A stretch of 5,094 bases of DNA from Chloroflexota bacterium. Lineage in GTDB: Bacteria; Chloroflexota; Anaerolineae; Anaerolineales; Anaerolineaceae. Below the pieces are notes generated by a model. That model was not told the origin of the DNA and searched no databases. It was given only the letters and a program-made list of their open reading frames with translations. Positions 4,348 to 5,094 of this stretch are shown here, in pieces; the first letter of the stretch is position 1; each line of letters opens with the position of its first letter. The stretch is taken from contig JAJYJF010000206.1 of assembly GCA_021796375.1 (NCBI GenBank), positions 1-5,094 of the forward strand, in the 5' to 3' direction. Made by a program: the position numbers and the translations under genes.

Positions 4348-5094
4348 TCACCGCGGCGATTCGCGCTTCAGCTCCGCCAGCTGGCGCGCCAGCTCGGCCT
4401 GGACCCGCTGCGGGTTGGCCTGCCCCCCGGCCTGGCGCATGACCTGGCCAAAGAACCAGTTGGAAAGGGTTTCCTTACCCCCCCGGTAGGCAGCCGCTTC
4501 CTGGGGGTGAGCGGCGATGACCCGGCTCACCAGCTGGGAGATCACCGCCTCATCCGAGATCTGGCGCAGGCCGCGTCGGGCGATGATCTCCTCGGCTGTC
4601 TGGCCGCTGGCGTACATGCCGGCCAGGACTGTCTTGGCGGTGGGCATGTTGATCTCCCCCCGCCCCAGCCGCTCGAGCAGCTCCACCAGCGCCGCCGGGC
4701 TCACCGGGCAGGCTTCGATCCGGCCGCCCGCCTGGTTGATCAGACCGAAGAGCTCGCCGGTGATCCAGTTCGAGACCGTTTTGGGGGAGACCTGCCCGCC
4801 CGCCCCTGCCGCGCGGAGGGCGGCCAGGAAGTAGTCCGCCGCCGGCGGGTCTTCGACCAGCACGGACGCGTCCTGCAGGCTGAGGCCGTACGCTTCCAGG
4901 AAGCTGCGCCGGCGCGCCGGCGGCAGCTCGGGCAGCTGCTGGCGCACCCGCTCGGTCCAGGCCGGGTCGACCACCAGCGGCGGCAGGTCCGGTTCGGGGA
5001 AGTAGCGGTAGTCGTGAGCCTCTTCCTTGCTCCGCTGGGAGTAGGTCTGGTCCTTCTCGTCGTCCCAGCCCAGGGTCTCCTGCGCAATTTTGCC
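4348..5094 (-). CDS. gatB: Asp-tRNA(Asn)/Glu-tRNA(Gln) amidotransferase subunit B, 5' end cut by window
   Basis: The last 248 residues of GatB are visible; full-length family members are about 475-490 residues, so roughly the N-terminal half lies beyond the right edge. GatB, within the GatCAB complex, binds the misacylated tRNA and activates its glutamyl or aspartyl side chain for amidation with ammonia supplied by GatA, giving Gln-tRNA(Gln) or Asn-tRNA(Asn). The signature is the near-invariant RSKEEAHDYRYFPEPDLPPL at fragment residues 21-40, preceded by AQETLGWDDE (4-13). After it come the helical linker and the GatB/YqeY tRNA-binding domain, with VSNWITGELFGLIN, RRGLRQISDEAVI and the terminal TLSNWFFGQVMRQAGGQANP. 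The stop is TGA at 4348-4350. No frame break is seen. A start near 4974 (GTG) would discard the signature motif, so the frame must continue to the window edge. gatC and gatA are not visible here. Confidence 0.96.
   Translation of the reverse strand, partial: GKIAQETLGWDDEKDQTYSQRSKEEAHDYRYFPEPDLPPLVVDPAWTERVRQQLPELPPARRRSFLEAYGLSLQDASVLVEDPPAADYFLAALRAAGAGGQVSPKTVSNWITGELFGLINQAGGRIEACPVSPAALVELLERLGRGEINMPTAKTVLAGMYASGQTAEEIIARRGLRQISDEAVISQLVSRVIAAHPQEAAAYRGGKETLSNWFFGQVMRQAGGQANPQRVQAELARQLAELKRESPR

Noticed and set aside
4348..4974. gatB starting at the internal GTG at 4974
   Set aside because: The same frame continues without a stop to the window edge and encodes the diagnostic GatB motif RSKEEAHDYRYFPEPDL, so the gene is cut by the window rather than short.
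1..5094. CRISPR array, insertion sequence, tRNA or attachment site
   Set aside because: No regularly spaced direct repeats, no transposase or integrase coding sequence, no terminal inverted repeats flanking a cargo and no tRNA cloverleaf were found.

Overview
The window is GC-rich bacterial chromosomal DNA with every convincing gene on the minus strand. In transcription order (right to left) these are: the C-terminal half of gatB (4348-5094, cut by the right edge), a glutamate dehydrogenase gene gdhA (2825-4111), dnaN for the DNA polymerase III sliding clamp (1462-2592), and the N-terminal part of a PEP/pyruvate-binding (PPDK_N-type ATP-grasp) protein (1-1028, cut by the left edge). The overall look fits a free-living bacterium, most plausibly Chloroflexota (Anaerolineae-like). 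That assignment is inference from remembered resemblance of GdhA and the long-N-terminus PPDK_N protein to that phylum; no marker here proves it.

Layout: the genes are separated by sizeable gaps, 230 bp (gatB/gdhA), 232 bp (gdhA/dnaN) and 433 bp (dnaN/PPDK-like), so they look like separate transcription units rather than one tight operon. All three gaps are rich in inverted repeats. The gatB/gdhA gap has a perfect 26-nt palindrome (4193-4218) with a T-rich tail on the minus strand, a clear intrinsic terminator. The gdhA/dnaN gap has three consecutive hairpins (2689-2811) followed by an AT-rich putative dnaN promoter. The dnaN/PPDK-like gap has at least five inverted repeats and no credible ORF.

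Functionally this is a housekeeping neighbourhood: tRNA amidation (GatB), nitrogen/carbon exchange at glutamate (GdhA), replication (DnaN), and a PEP/pyruvate-type phosphotransfer protein of unproven substrate. The genes do not form an obvious pathway. dnaN sits without dnaA, recF or gyrB beside it within the window.

No novel multi-gene system, mobile element, CRISPR array, tRNA or rRNA is visible. The points worth a second look are the palindromic intergenic elements, the structured 433-bp gap, the gdhA start choice and possible leader control, and the unassigned N-terminal region of about 190 residues in the PPDK_N protein. Long open frames on the plus strand are antisense shadows of the real genes.
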